A DNA stretch of 64,000 nt from positions 403,119 to 467,118 of the forward strand of contig CANGYJ010000003.1 in assembly GCA_947458455.1 (NCBI GenBank), given 5' to 3'. This stretch comes from Verrucomicrobiaceae bacterium (GTDB taxonomy: Bacteria; Verrucomicrobiota; Verrucomicrobiia; Verrucomicrobiales; Verrucomicrobiaceae). The notes under the pieces were generated by a model that worked only from the letters and a program-made list of their open reading frames with translations, had not been told where the DNA came from and ran no database searches. The translations under genes were made by a program, and so were the position numbers. Numbering within the stretch: position 1 is the stretch's first letter; each line of letters starts with the position of its first letter. Of the stretch, positions 10,511 through 19,735 are shown one piece after another.

Positions 10511-11818
10511 ATGTCCTTCCGCACCACCCTCGCCACCCTTTTTGCATTCGCTTTGCCTGCTGCTGCCCAGCCGGTCACCACGCCCGTTTTTTGGCCGGTG
10601 AAGGCTGGCCCCACCCGCGATGGCATCGTGCCTGCGGCGGATGTGGCGAAGCTGCCGCTCGAATGGGATGGGGTCACGAATAAAAACATCGCCTGGCGCA
10701 CGCCGCTGGAAGGCAGCGGTCACAGCACGCCGGTGATCGGCGGGGCGGTGATCTGGTTCACTGCGGCCACGGCGGACGGAAAGAAGATGTATGTGTATGG
10801 CATCGACCGCCAGAGCGGGAAGATCCTGCATCACATCCTCCAGTTTGAAAACGAGGCTCCCGAGGAGCTTGGCAACCCGCTCAACAACTACGCCGCGCCT
10901 TCGCCGGTGCTTGAAGAGGACGCGCTCTATGTCCATTTCGGCACTTACGGCACGGCCCGCCTCGATCCCGCCACGGGCAAGACCGTGTGGCAGCGCCGCG
11001 ACATCAATGCCCGCCACTTTCGCGGTCCCGGCTCCTCGCCCCTCGTGCATGGTGACCTGCTCGTTTTGACCTTTGACGGCATCGACAAGCAGTTCGTAAC
11101 CGCCCTCAACAAAAAGACCGGCGAAACTCTTTGGATCACACCCCGCACTACGGACTACGGCGACCTCGACAAGGAAGGCAAGCCCACCCGCGATGGCGAC
11201 ATGCGCAAGGCCTACCACACGCCCGCCGTCTTCGATTTGAACGGCACGGAGGTCCTCGTCTCCATCGGCTCGCGAGCCGCTTTCGGTTACGAGGTCAAAA
11301 CCGGCAAGGAACTCTGGACGGTGCGTCACGGAGGCTTCAACGCCGCCATCCCGCCCGTGCGCCTCGGTGATCTGCTCATCCTCAACACCGGCTCCGAGCG
11401 TGCCCACACTGTCGCCATCCGCATCGACGCCAAAATGACCGGCGACATCACCGAGAGCCACACCGTCTGGGATAAAGACAAGCGCAACGCCAGCGAGGCC
11501 TGCCCGGTGCTGCTGGACGGCACCTACTACCAGATCACCCGTGGTGGCATCCTCTCCGCCACCGATGCCCAAACCGGCAAGGACCTTTGGGAAGACCGCC
11601 TTCAGGGTCGCTTCCTCCCCAGCCCTATCGTGCTCGGTGATAAGCTGCTCATTTGCAACGATCCCGGCCAGTGCTACCTCGTCAAAGCCAGCCCGGAGAA
11701 GTTTGAGGTGTTGGGCACCAACGTGATGCCTGAGATGATCACGTCCTCACCGGTTGTGGCGGAGGGCGCTTTGTTCATCCGCACCATCGGGGCGCTGTAT
11801 AAGATCGAGAAGAAGTAG
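10511..11818 (+). CDS. Exported PQQ-type beta-propeller protein
   Basis: A 435-residue protein with a signal peptide (FAFALPAAAQP) and repeated PQQ/BamB-like blades such as YVYGIDRQSGKILH, ARLDPATGKTVWQR, TALNKKTGETLW, GYEVKTGKELWTV and SATDAQTGKDLWED. These blades build an eight-bladed propeller. Large families of this type in Verrucomicrobiota and Planctomycetota are periplasmic and of unknown function; some bind PQQ, others are scaffolds. I see no strong evidence for a PQQ-dependent dehydrogenase active site. The gene is alone on its strand, followed by an amidase. Confidence 0.8.
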   Translation: MSFRTTLATLFAFALPAAAQPVTTPVFWPVKAGPTRDGIVPAADVAKLPLEWDGVTNKNIAWRTPLEGSGHSTPVIGGAVIWFTAATADGKKMYVYGIDRQSGKILHHILQFENEAPEELGNPLNNYAAPSPVLEEDALYVHFGTYGTARLDPATGKTVWQRRDINARHFRGPGSSPLVHGDLLVLTFDGIDKQFVTALNKKTGETLWITPRTTDYGDLDKEGKPTRDGDMRKAYHTPAVFDLNGTEVLVSIGSRAAFGYEVKTGKELWTVRHGGFNAAIPPVRLGDLLILNTGSERAHTVAIRIDAKMTGDITESHTVWDKDKRNASEACPVLLDGTYYQITRGGILSATDAQTGKDLWEDRLQGRFLPSPIVLGDKLLICNDPGQCYLVKASPEKFEVLGTNVMPEMITSSPVVAEGALFIRTIGALYKIEKK

Positions 11819-11991
11819 GGCAGAGGTCAGCAATCAACAATCGACATTCCTCAATCGAGTATTCGATGGCTTGGAGTCGATTCACTTCCTGCATCTCTGA
11901 GCGCCAACTTTCACGCATGATCGGCGAATAACCTCTCTCTCCGCCCGTCTTGAGCCTTGACCCTTGCCGGGGGAATCGTAATACACACGCC

Positions 11992-12729
11992 ATGCGTCGT
12001 CACGTCACTCTCTTGCTGCCTGTCTTGCTTGCGATCGGTCTTGTCGTGGTGGCCTGCACCACGCCGCATGATACCAGCCGCATCCGCCGGTGGGAGTCGC
12101 GTTACAATGATAGTGCTCTCGGGCCGGTGACGCCGGATCAATTGCTGGCCGAGGCTCGTGTGAGGCTCGATCTCATCCCTGCCGGGACGGTGGGGCGGCG
12201 TTACTACCGGCCGATGGATGTGCGTTACATCACCATCCACAGCACGCAGAACTACACCGGCAATGCTTACAACCACGCCCTGGCCCTGAAACGCGGAGCT
12301 TTGCGGGCCACGAAACGCCCCGGCGGCAATCGCATCGGTTTCCTCACCTGGCATTTCACGGTGCAGCAGGACGTGGCCGTGCAGCATCTCCCCTGCCGTG
12401 AGCAAGGCGAGCACGCTGACTTCGACGGCCCTGGAAACAACTACAGCATCGGCATTGAGATGTGCGAGCATCAGGGCAATGACATCGGCCTCACCATCGA
12501 CCGCACGGCCCGCTTGGCTGCGTATCTGATGCGTGCCTACAATCTCTCGCTCAGTCAGGTGAAGGGGCATTACCACTGGCCGCGCAAAGGTCTGAGCGTG
12601 CCCAACAAAGACTGCCCGCACTTCCTCATGGATCGCGGCCGTCCGGGGCCTACTTGGCAGTGGTTCCTCAGCCGCGTGCAGATGCACTACAACCGCATGC
12701 TCCCTGGCCCGGCCTCGCCGTTGGGCTGA
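11992..12729 (+). CDS. Lipoprotein N-acetylmuramoyl-L-alanine amidase
   Basis: A 245-residue cell-wall hydrolase of the Amidase_2/PGRP family, which cleaves the amide bond between N-acetylmuramic acid and the peptide stem. The start at 11992 gives a short lipoprotein signal ending in VVVACTTP, so the protein should be membrane-anchored. Zinc and active-site motifs are visible: ITIHSTQNYTG, WHFTVQQD, NNYSIGIEMCEH, and HYHWPRKG followed by KDCPHFL near the end. The cytosine-rich start region before 11992 does not look coding. It probably acts in cell-wall remodelling or recycling. Confidence 0.85.
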   Translation: MRRHVTLLLPVLLAIGLVVVACTTPHDTSRIRRWESRYNDSALGPVTPDQLLAEARVRLDLIPAGTVGRRYYRPMDVRYITIHSTQNYTGNAYNHALALKRGALRATKRPGGNRIGFLTWHFTVQQDVAVQHLPCREQGEHADFDGPGNNYSIGIEMCEHQGNDIGLTIDRTARLAAYLMRAYNLSLSQVKGHYHWPRKGLSVPNKDCPHFLMDRGRPGPTWQWFLSRVQMHYNRMLPGPASPLG

Positions 12730-12760
12730 GGAAGAAAATCTGAAAGCTAAACGATCAAAG

Positions 12761-13720
12761 ATGAAGCCTCGCCCCACCTTCTCTCCCTTTTTGATCTTCC
12801 ATCTTTCATCTTTGATCTTTTCCCTTCTCCTCCCGGCCCAGGACGGCATCACTCCTTCCAAAAGCGAGCGCATCGCCACGCTGGCCGATACCCGCATCAA
12901 GGAAAGCTCCGGCCTCGCCCGCAGCCAGCGGCATGAAGGTATCTTTTGGACGATGAACGACTCCGGCGGCGAGCCCTGCGTCTTTGCCATCGACCTTCAG
13001 GGCCGCACGCGAGCCAAGGTGCGCATTCAAGACGCGGCCAATTTCGATTGGGAAGACCTAGCCAGCGGTCTCGACGAGCAAAACCAGCCCGTGCTCTACA
13101 TCGGCGACATCGGCGACAACCTCCACATCCGTCCCACTGTGCAGGTTTACCGTGTCCCCGAGCCATCCATCGCTGCTGCCGGAGAAGTCGTCCCGGAGAC
13201 GATCAGCGGCCCCTCCATGCACTGGCATCTGACCTATCCTGGCGGCCCGCGAAATGCTGAGGGTCTCCTCGTGCATCCCAAAACACGCCGCCTCCATGTG
13301 ATGAGCAAGGCGGAGGATGGTCGCTCCGTGCTCTACGCTTTTCCCGCCACGGTGGAATCTCTCGCCGAGGCGGATCAAGGTGCTGAAAACAAGCACAAGC
13401 CCGTCCTCCTCGAAAAAGTAGGAGAGGTGAGCTTTCCTGGCCACGAGCGAGTGGGGAAACGGCCCACGGATGACCGCCTCTGCACTGGTGCAGCCTTCTC
13501 CCCTGATGGCACACATCTGGCTGCCAGCACCTACAGCAGCCTCTACGAATGGCAGCTCCCGGCTGGGAAGCCCACCGTCGAAGCTCTCGCGGCTAAGCCC
13601 CTGCGGCTCGTCCCAGAACTCCTCCGGCAGCTCGAAGCCATCACTTACGATGCCGATAGCCGCACCCTCTGGCTCACCAGTGAGCACCTCCCCACGCCGC
13701 TGGTTCGGGTCAGCCGCTGA
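12761..13720 (+). CDS. Exported beta-propeller-like protein of unknown function
   Basis: A 319-residue protein with an N-terminal signal (LIFHLSSLIFSLLLPAQ) and a body containing KESSGLARSQRHEGIFWTMN, FAIDLQGRTRAKV, DFDWEDLA-like and YIGDIGDN segments, typical of secreted propeller proteins of the SdiA-regulated or esterase-like type. No catalytic residues can be assigned. The signal-peptide codons are built from the repeat word CATCTTTGATC. An 11-bp inverted copy (GATCAAAGATG, 12753-12763) includes the start codon and pairs with 12807-12817, so the mRNA start can fold back on itself. Confidence 0.7.
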   Translation: MKPRPTFSPFLIFHLSSLIFSLLLPAQDGITPSKSERIATLADTRIKESSGLARSQRHEGIFWTMNDSGGEPCVFAIDLQGRTRAKVRIQDAANFDWEDLASGLDEQNQPVLYIGDIGDNLHIRPTVQVYRVPEPSIAAAGEVVPETISGPSMHWHLTYPGGPRNAEGLLVHPKTRRLHVMSKAEDGRSVLYAFPATVESLAEADQGAENKHKPVLLEKVGEVSFPGHERVGKRPTDDRLCTGAAFSPDGTHLAASTYSSLYEWQLPAGKPTVEALAAKPLRLVPELLRQLEAITYDADSRTLWLTSEHLPTPLVRVSR

Positions 13721-13751
13721 GGAGGCTGCCATCGCCAAAATCGAGCCTGTC

Positions 13752-14315
13752 ATGCCCCTCAAAGCCCAATTTCTCCGCGCCATCTGTGCGGACGAACGAC
13801 GTCAGTCCGTCGAATAGGTGAAGCACCTCCAAAAGGGATTCGAGATGCTGCAACAGTCTCCCTGGTGCCAAATCGATCTCGTCACTCGATCTCTGAAATC
13901 ACTGCCCATCATCGCGAAAGAACGCTTGAGCGTGACGGAGCAAGATCTGGTCAAACTTTTCAACATTCTCGGTGCTCAGTATCCGGTGGATATCGCTCTG
14001 GGGGTGCGCCACGCAGCCCGCATCGAAATGGCGATGCATCTGCCCATCGAAGCGCAGCTATCCGCCGTGTAAAGCCTTGGCTTGCCCTACCCCTGGCATC
14101 CACGCGCCCTTGTCCTCCGTGCGAACGCCTTTCTTCAATCCAACGACCCTCGTGCCGATGAAGCCATGGCCGATTTGAATCGCTTCGTAGCTCAAGGCGG
14201 CAAGATCGGCGGTGAAGCACCGCCCTTCGTGATTCCCTCCATCCTGGAAATGCTCGAAAAGAAAGCCGCTCAAGCTGAGCCGATGGTGCTCAGCACGCAG
14301 CCATCGGCCAAGTAA
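13752..14315 (+). pseudogene. Unknown protein interrupted by two in-frame stops
   Basis: A single reading frame runs from ATG 13752 (MPLKAQFLRAICADERRQSV) to 14315 but is interrupted by TAG at 13815-13817 and TAA at 14070-14072. Each piece looks coding: KGFEMLQQSPWCQIDLVTRS and DLVKLFNILGAQYPVDIA in the middle, PWHPRALVLRANAFLQSNDP and ADEAMADLNRFVAQGGK at the end, the latter TPR-like. Because no frame change is needed, two nonsense mutations in one old gene are the simplest reading. I do not recognise the family. Confidence 0.45.
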
Positions 14316-14320
14316 GCGAC

Positions 14321-15397
14321 TCACGAAGCGCTGAGGTCCTTGTTGTAAAAGACCTTCACGTACTTCATACCCTTCTGCTCGTCGTAACCACGTTCGAGCA
14401 CGGGCTGGTCGTCGGTGGCGGCGGGTTTCACGTGGATTTCCACGCCGGTGTCGAGTTTCAACACGGCGGCGATGCGCTTCTTGGCCTTGGTAACATCCTT
14501 CTTGGAGATCTCAAAGCTCGTTTCGAGCGCCTGGCCTTGCTCTTCCTCAATGCGGGCCTTGTGCTCGCCAAAGCGGCTGATGGTTTCCGGGTCCTTCAGC
14601 ACCTCGCGTTCAAACTCCTCAAGCTGGAAAGTCTCACGCTGCTCGAAGTAATCGAGCGCGTCCTTCGCTGCGGTGGCGGCTTCCCAAGGTGGCGTGTCAT
14701 CTTCTTCGCTTTCGACGGGCTTTTTCTCTTCCAGGAAGGACACCGCCATCTTCGCATACGCATTCGTGAGGAAAGCTGCATCCGGCACGGCCTCGACGCC
14801 GAGGAATTCACGCACCCAGAAGCGAGTGTCCGCGCCGCCGCGATCGAAGGTGAGGATGTAATAACCTTTTTCCGACCAGTAATCGAGGATCAGGCAACCT
14901 TTGTCGATCTTGTCGGGATTGATGCCCTGCTCAGTGGAGAGGCGCAGATCGCCATTGCGGGCGGTGATGGTGAGGAAGGGCGTAACGCTGTCTGATTTGA
15001 GGATGCAGAGGCCGTTCACCAGCTCGCCCTCGATGTGAATTTCCTTCAACAGCGCGATGCAGAGATCACCAGCCTTGATGTTCGGATGGTTCGACTTCGC
15101 GTAGAGGCGCTTGGCGATCTCGATGCCGCGTTCGAGCAGATTCGCCTCGCCCGCGAAGATGGCTTTGGCGCAGGTGTTCACCTCATGCTGATCGAGCGAG
15201 GCATGATGGGTGAAGCGATGCCCGATGAGGTTCTTGAATGGCTTCACAAACAAGGCCGTGAGCGCTTCCTGGTCCTTCTCCGCGATCTCAAAGACCTCCT
15301 TCGAGGTTTGCAGCGGCTCCTCACGCAGAGGATTGCCGATTTTGGCGAGGACGGCTTGGGTGGCGGTGGCGGTGTTGAGACGGAGCTTGATGGACAT
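14321..15397 (-). CDS. Nucleoid-associated protein, NdpA/YejK family
   Basis: A 358-residue cytoplasmic protein resembling the 37-kDa nucleoid-associated family (PF04245). Typical stretches are LDQHEVNTCAKAIF, AKRLYAKSNHPNIKAGDLC and GCLILDYWSEKGYYILTFDR. The start at 15397 (MSIKLRLNTATAT) is preferred over an upstream ATG whose codons look non-coding. Family members bind DNA or nucleoid complexes; a precise role is not established. The gene stands alone and converges on the interrupted gene before it. Confidence 0.7.
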   Translation of the reverse strand: MSIKLRLNTATATQAVLAKIGNPLREEPLQTSKEVFEIAEKDQEALTALFVKPFKNLIGHRFTHHASLDQHEVNTCAKAIFAGEANLLERGIEIAKRLYAKSNHPNIKAGDLCIALLKEIHIEGELVNGLCILKSDSVTPFLTITARNGDLRLSTEQGINPDKIDKGCLILDYWSEKGYYILTFDRGGADTRFWVREFLGVEAVPDAAFLTNAYAKMAVSFLEEKKPVESEEDDTPPWEAATAAKDALDYFEQRETFQLEEFEREVLKDPETISRFGEHKARIEEEQGQALETSFEISKKDVTKAKKRIAAVLKLDTGVEIHVKPAATDDQPVLERGYDEQKGMKYVKVFYNKDLSAS

Positions 15398-15676
15398 GCG
15401 GGGCGCGGAGGCTAGCGAGCATGGAGGAGGTGCAAGCTGGAGTTTAGGGGGAGCAGAGGGCAAAGGTGAGAAGGAGGCCCCTGACTGGCAACGAGTGCGG
15501 ACAAGGCATGTCCGAATATCTCACCTATACCACTCCTTTACCTGCCAAAGTGTTTGCCCCTCTGCGGCCAAAACGAGTGTAAGAAAGGCTGGCTTCTTTG
15601 GTGAGGGGTGGAGTGCGATCACTGTTGTGCAGGCGAATGCACAGACTTTCTGGATGTCCTCATCTCTCATCCCTAA

Positions 15677-16549
15677 TCACTCATACGGCATCCACCAGGC
15701 TTTGAGCCATTTGGTGGTGGTGCGTTTGAAGCCGCGTTTGAGGAGGCGCTGTTCCATATCGGTGAGGTGGGCGGCACCGTAGAAGATGGCGAGGCGTTTT
15801 TTGCCGGCGGCGAGCTGTTTATCAAGGACTTCAAAGGCCACGCGGTTGCGCTCGCCGACGATGACGGTGCCTTCGCCTTCCTCCACACCGCTCATGAGCT
15901 TCTCCACCTCGTCGAACTGCGAGGCCATGCCGCGTTTCAGTTCGAGCGAGCCGTCCTTGCTCATTAGGATGCGAAACAAGGTGGCGAGCGCCGCCGCCTC
16001 GGAATCCGCCTCCGCATCGTCTCCGGCGGCGGCTTGCTGGGCCTGCCAGAGCTTCAGGTAGAGCTTCAGGAAGCTCTCCTGCTTCTTCTCGCGGGTATCG
16101 TGAAACTGCGAGGAAGTCATGTCGGCATGGACAAAGTTCTTCGCGGCGTAGTCGATGCCTTCGAGCTGGCCGTGGAGCTTCAGCGTGTCCCGCATGAAGG
16201 TCTGCATGGTGCCCACCCATTGCAGGCTGCCGCTGCCGCCGCCGGGCTTCATCTGCTCCTTTGTGCGTTCGCTCATCGGCGGGCCGACGAGTTCATAAAG
16301 CACGGCATCGTAGCTGCGGAAGCGCACGTCGAGCGCATCGTAGTAGCTTTTGTCGGCGATGTGAATGGCTCCGACGAGATCGACGATGACCTTTTGCGGC
16401 GATTCAAAGCGCACGACGGCCGTTTCGAGGCTGTCGCCTTCATCACCCTCGACGAAGCGCACATAATCGGTGGCTGCCTTCGCTGGCTCAGCAGCCGAAA
16501 TCATGCCCAAAAGAGGCAGGCAGCAGAAAAGGACAGCGAGGAGCTTCAT
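15677..16549 (-). CDS. Exported TraB/GumN-family protein
   Basis: A 290-residue protein with signal peptide (LLAVLFCCLPLLGMISAAEP). The TraB/GumN fold, a Tiki-like putative metalloprotease, is recognised by VDLVGAIHIADKSYYDAL near the N-terminus, VIVGERNRVAF in the middle and FYGAAHLTDMEQRL near the end. The conserved His, Glu and His pattern fits a metal-dependent hydrolase, but activity is not proven for most bacterial members. It starts 5 bases after the stop of the dienelactone hydrolase gene and should be co-transcribed with it. Confidence 0.75.
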   Translation of the reverse strand: MKLLAVLFCCLPLLGMISAAEPAKAATDYVRFVEGDEGDSLETAVVRFESPQKVIVDLVGAIHIADKSYYDALDVRFRSYDAVLYELVGPPMSERTKEQMKPGGGSGSLQWVGTMQTFMRDTLKLHGQLEGIDYAAKNFVHADMTSSQFHDTREKKQESFLKLYLKLWQAQQAAAGDDAEADSEAAALATLFRILMSKDGSLELKRGMASQFDEVEKLMSGVEEGEGTVIVGERNRVAFEVLDKQLAAGKKRLAIFYGAAHLTDMEQRLLKRGFKRTTTKWLKAWWMPYE

Positions 16550-16554
16550 GAGGC

Positions 16555-17328
16555 TTATTGGAAGAGCCGCTCGAAGAACTGGTTCATTTCCTCCCACGAG
16601 GCTTTGTCGGCGGATTCGTTGTAGGCCGCCCCTTTGCTGTTGTCATTGCCTGCGGCTTTTTGGGTGAAGGCATGCACGGCACCGGGATATTGGACGAGTT
16701 TGAAATCGACGCCGGCGTCCTTCATCTCCTGCTCAAAGGCAGCGAGGTCTTTGGCGGGCACGAAGGGATCATCCGCCCCGTGAAGGGCGAGGACTTTGCC
16801 TTTGATGTTCTTGCCATCGGCCGGGGCAGGGGAATCGAGGCCGCCGTGGAAGCTGACGATGCCCTTCACCATGGCTCCGCTGCGGGCCAGTTCGATGACG
16901 CCGGTGCCGCCGAAGCAGTAACCGATGGCGGCGATCTGGGTGGGATCAGCCTGCGGGGTTTTGCGGAGCTGCTCCAGCCCGGCGAGAAGGCGCTCGCGGT
17001 AGAGTTTGCGGTCGGTTTTGTATTTCCCGGCCACTCTGCCGGACTCCGGCGGCTGCGGGCGGATGCCTTTGCCGTAGATGTCGGCCACGAAGACATTGTA
17101 TCCAAGCTCCGCGAGCATCTTGGCCCGCATTTTCTCGTTCTCGCTCACGCCGGTCCACTGGTGAATGATGAGCACGGAGGGCAGTTTGCCGGCTTTGGTG
17201 CTTTCCACGACGTGCAGACCTTCGCAGGTCACGCCGCCGGTGGTGTATTCGACGGCAGTTGTGGTGATCTCAGCCCGCAGGGCGGTGGCAACGAAGAGGA
17301 ATAAGGATAGGAAGGCGCGTGGTTTCAT
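16555..17328 (-). CDS. Exported dienelactone hydrolase family protein
   Basis: A 257-residue alpha/beta hydrolase with signal peptide (FLSLFLFVATALRA). The DLH nucleophile elbow is GYCFGG (Cys nucleophile); the acid lies in HGADDPFVP and the His in GAVHAF. The classic enzyme opens dienelactones, but exported relatives in Verrucomicrobiota have broader, mostly untested ester or lactone substrates. It is the first gene of a two-gene operon with the TraB/GumN protein. Divergent from it, 150 bases away, lies the acyl-activating enzyme. Confidence 0.85.
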   Translation of the reverse strand: MKPRAFLSLFLFVATALRAEITTTAVEYTTGGVTCEGLHVVESTKAGKLPSVLIIHQWTGVSENEKMRAKMLAELGYNVFVADIYGKGIRPQPPESGRVAGKYKTDRKLYRERLLAGLEQLRKTPQADPTQIAAIGYCFGGTGVIELARSGAMVKGIVSFHGGLDSPAPADGKNIKGKVLALHGADDPFVPAKDLAAFEQEMKDAGVDFKLVQYPGAVHAFTQKAAGNDNSKGAAYNESADKASWEEMNQFFERLFQ

Positions 17329-17480
17329 CCGGCGGCGAGCTTAGGCAAGCGATTCGAAGCTGACAAGCATCCAAGCAGCCCTTCCCAGCGCACTTTATCC
17401 CGGGACAAGGAAAGGCGTGGATTTCCGCTTTCGTTTTGTCCGCCCCCTCTAAACTCCGCTCCCATTCATAAACCACCACC

Positions 17481-18542
17481 ATGACGCCCGAAGAAGCCAA
17501 AGCCCAGCTCGACAACCAAGTCCGTGAAATCATCAACTGGCACTTCTCGCCGGAAACCGGCTGCCCGTTCTGGCTGGAGTGGGCGAAGAAGAATTTCGAC
17601 CCGCGTGGCGTGGTGAATAGCTACGAGGACATCATCGCGAAGTTTGACCACTTCCAGGATGAGTATCTCCGCGACCTCCAGCCCGAGGTTTGGGTGCCCA
17701 AAGCCTTTGAAGGCAAGCCCTTCAACATTTTCGAAACCGGCGGCACCACCGGCATGCCCAAGCAGCGCATCGGCTGGAACGACTTCCGCGTCGATTACGA
17801 GGAATTCAGTCACAAGCTCGCCGACGAGCATTTCCCGAAGGGCAAAAGCTGGATCATGGTCGGCCCCACAGGTCCGCGGCGACTGCGTCTCGCGGTGGAG
17901 CATCTGGCGAACTATCGCGGCAGCTCCTGCTACTTCGTCGATCTCGATCCTCGCTTTGTGAAGAAGGTCATTGCGAATAAGCAGTTCGATGTCGCTCGTC
18001 AGTACATGGATCACGCCGTCGATCAGGCCGTGCTGCTCCTGAAAAACCGCCGCATCAGCGCCATTTTTACAACCCCGAAACTGCTCGAAGCCCTCGCTGA
18101 AAAAGTCGATCTCTATGATGTCGGCATCCGTGGCTGCTTCGTCGGTGGCACCACCATGACGCCGCAGTATGTGCGCTTCATTGTGGAAGAAGTCCTCGAA
18201 GGCAAAATCGGCTTCTACCCCACCTATGGCAATACCTTGATGGGCCTCGCCGCCAGCGTGCCGCTCACGCCGGAGGACAATTTCTCCATCACTTACTACG
18301 CCCCGCAGCCACGTGCCGTGCTGCGCATCGTGAACCCGAACGCCACCAACGAAACCGTCGATTACGACGCCTGGGGCCGCGTCGAGCTCACCACGCTCAC
18401 CAAAGAGTTCTTCATGCCGCGCTTCCTCGAGCGCGATGAAGCCATGCGCCGCAAACCCCGCGCCCCCTACGCCTGGGACGGCGTCGCCGACGTCCGCCCC
18501 TTCGGTGCGATGGAGAAGACCATTGTTGAGGGCGTGTATTGA
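17481..18542 (+). CDS. AMP-forming acyl-activating enzyme, LuxE / phenylacetate-CoA-ligase-like
   Basis: A 353-residue adenylating enzyme expected to turn a carboxylate and ATP into an acyl-AMP for transfer to CoA, a thiol or the partner reductase. The phosphate-binding loop is FETGGTTGMPKQ (about residues 88-99), and the adenine/acid motif is YPTYGNTLMG with DYDAWGRVELT further on. The protein is shorter than phenylacetate-CoA ligases and nearer the size of LuxE acyl-protein synthetases. An aldehyde dehydrogenase and an iron alcohol dehydrogenase follow, so a carboxylate to aldehyde to alcohol route is inferred. The natural acid is unknown. Confidence 0.75.
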   Translation: MTPEEAKAQLDNQVREIINWHFSPETGCPFWLEWAKKNFDPRGVVNSYEDIIAKFDHFQDEYLRDLQPEVWVPKAFEGKPFNIFETGGTTGMPKQRIGWNDFRVDYEEFSHKLADEHFPKGKSWIMVGPTGPRRLRLAVEHLANYRGSSCYFVDLDPRFVKKVIANKQFDVARQYMDHAVDQAVLLLKNRRISAIFTTPKLLEALAEKVDLYDVGIRGCFVGGTTMTPQYVRFIVEEVLEGKIGFYPTYGNTLMGLAASVPLTPEDNFSITYYAPQPRAVLRIVNPNATNETVDYDAWGRVELTTLTKEFFMPRFLERDEAMRRKPRAPYAWDGVADVRPFGAMEKTIVEGVY

Positions 18543-18556
18543 GTTAGACTCCGATC

Positions 18557-19114
18557 ATGGAACCTGTCACGCTGGCGCGAAAACTCGGCACCACGGCTCA
18601 TCTGTCGTGTTTGAGGCAAAGCGCTAAGCGTGTGGGGTTGGTGACAGAAAAAGACCTCATCGACGAAGCTGTGGCCCGTGGCTGCTTTCATTACATGGAG
18701 CAGATCGGCCATCCGCCCCAGCAGCGCGTTAGCGAGGCAGTTTTCTCGAATGAGCAACTCGCTCTTGCCCTGCTCACCATCGCCAATCCGTATGAGCCAT
18801 GGTTCATTCGCATCGGAGCCATGATGCTAAGTCATCCTAGCAACGATGTTCGCAAGCTGGCCCTCTATACGAAATACGAGCGCAGCGAGGTCATCGTTCG
18901 CGAGATCGCCCTCGCTGGTCTTCGTTACGAGCCTGAGAATGCCTTCTGGAGTGAGTTGCTTGCTTTGCTGCCGGAAACCGCGCCGCCAAAAAGTGGTGTA
19001 ATGCCCCACCACACACGTTTTGTTTCCATACCCGGCCTGATTGCCCCCAAAACCGTCGGACCCACAAAATGGCTCCGCCCAGCCAAAGTGACGGGACTTG
19101 GTTATGCAGCCTGA
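18557..19114 (+). CDS. Unknown protein, possible antitoxin partner of the next gene
   Basis: A 185-residue protein that I cannot place in a named family. The N-terminus (TLARKLGTTAHLSCLRQSAK) may be a small helical domain. The middle (ALLTIANPYEPWFIRIGAMM, then NDVRKLALYTKYERSEVIVR) looks like two HEAT-type helical hairpins. Its last codons overlap the start of the nucleotidyltransferase-like gene by 11 bases, and the pair is inserted between two enzymes of a metabolic group. That layout suggests a toxin-antitoxin or accessory module with this protein as the first partner. Confidence 0.6.
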   Translation: MEPVTLARKLGTTAHLSCLRQSAKRVGLVTEKDLIDEAVARGCFHYMEQIGHPPQQRVSEAVFSNEQLALALLTIANPYEPWFIRIGAMMLSHPSNDVRKLALYTKYERSEVIVREIALAGLRYEPENAFWSELLALLPETAPPKSGVMPHHTRFVSIPGLIAPKTVGPTKWLRPAKVTGLGYAA

Positions 19115-19679
19115 TTCCGACAATCCCACATTCATCCTGCGAGAGTTGGATTCACGACTGAATCACGCGGTGGAACTGACTTTGATCGGCAAATCGGCCA
19201 TGTGGCTCGGCTACGACGACCCGCCAGAAGGATTCGGTGCCACAGCCGATGTGGATGCGGTTGTTCCGGCTGAATACTCCGAGGTGATGGATCATGATCT
19301 GGCCTTCTGGGAGTCGCTCAAAGAAGCAAATGCAGCCCTTGAGCGGTTCGGACTCTATCTCTCGCACATTTTCGAGCAGCACTCGGTATTCCTCCGTGCT
19401 GACTGGTCCACTCATCGTGTGAGACTGACACGTCCCGTTACAGAGCATCTGCGTTTGTTTCGCCCTGCGACGTTGGATCTGATTCTGACCAAAATGATGC
19501 GTGGAGACGACCCTCAGCACATGGAGGAAATTCAGTGGATGATCACCAAGGACCATATCTCCCGTGCTGGGATGCAGGATTGCCTGCAGGCGGCCGTGAT
19601 TCCAAACGATGATCCCATTTGGCAGGAACTCTTTCAGCAGGCAAAAACCGCCGTTCTCGCCATGTCGTATGAATCCTGA
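19104..19679 (+). CDS. Nucleotidyltransferase-like protein (DUF6036/AbiEii-like), possible toxin
   Basis: A 191-residue protein. I use the ATG at 19104; a TTG at 19098 is the alternative. The segment VELTLIGKSAMWLGY followed by GATADVDAVVP resembles the nucleotide-binding start of minimal nucleotidyltransferases: a Gly/Ser loop, a gap, then D-x-D. The middle (LRLFRPATLDLILTKMMRGD) fits the helical core of the DUF6036/AbiEii group, in which toxins transfer nucleotides to tRNA. It overlaps the preceding unknown gene by 11 bases. Toxin function is inference from fold and operon shape only. Confidence 0.6.
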   Translation: MQPDSDNPTFILRELDSRLNHAVELTLIGKSAMWLGYDDPPEGFGATADVDAVVPAEYSEVMDHDLAFWESLKEANAALERFGLYLSHIFEQHSVFLRADWSTHRVRLTRPVTEHLRLFRPATLDLILTKMMRGDDPQHMEEIQWMITKDHISRAGMQDCLQAAVIPNDDPIWQELFQQAKTAVLAMSYES

Positions 19680-19735
19680 TTGCGCCGACGTTTAGCCCGC
19701 TCCAAATCACAAATCCCAACTCAAACCAAAAATAG

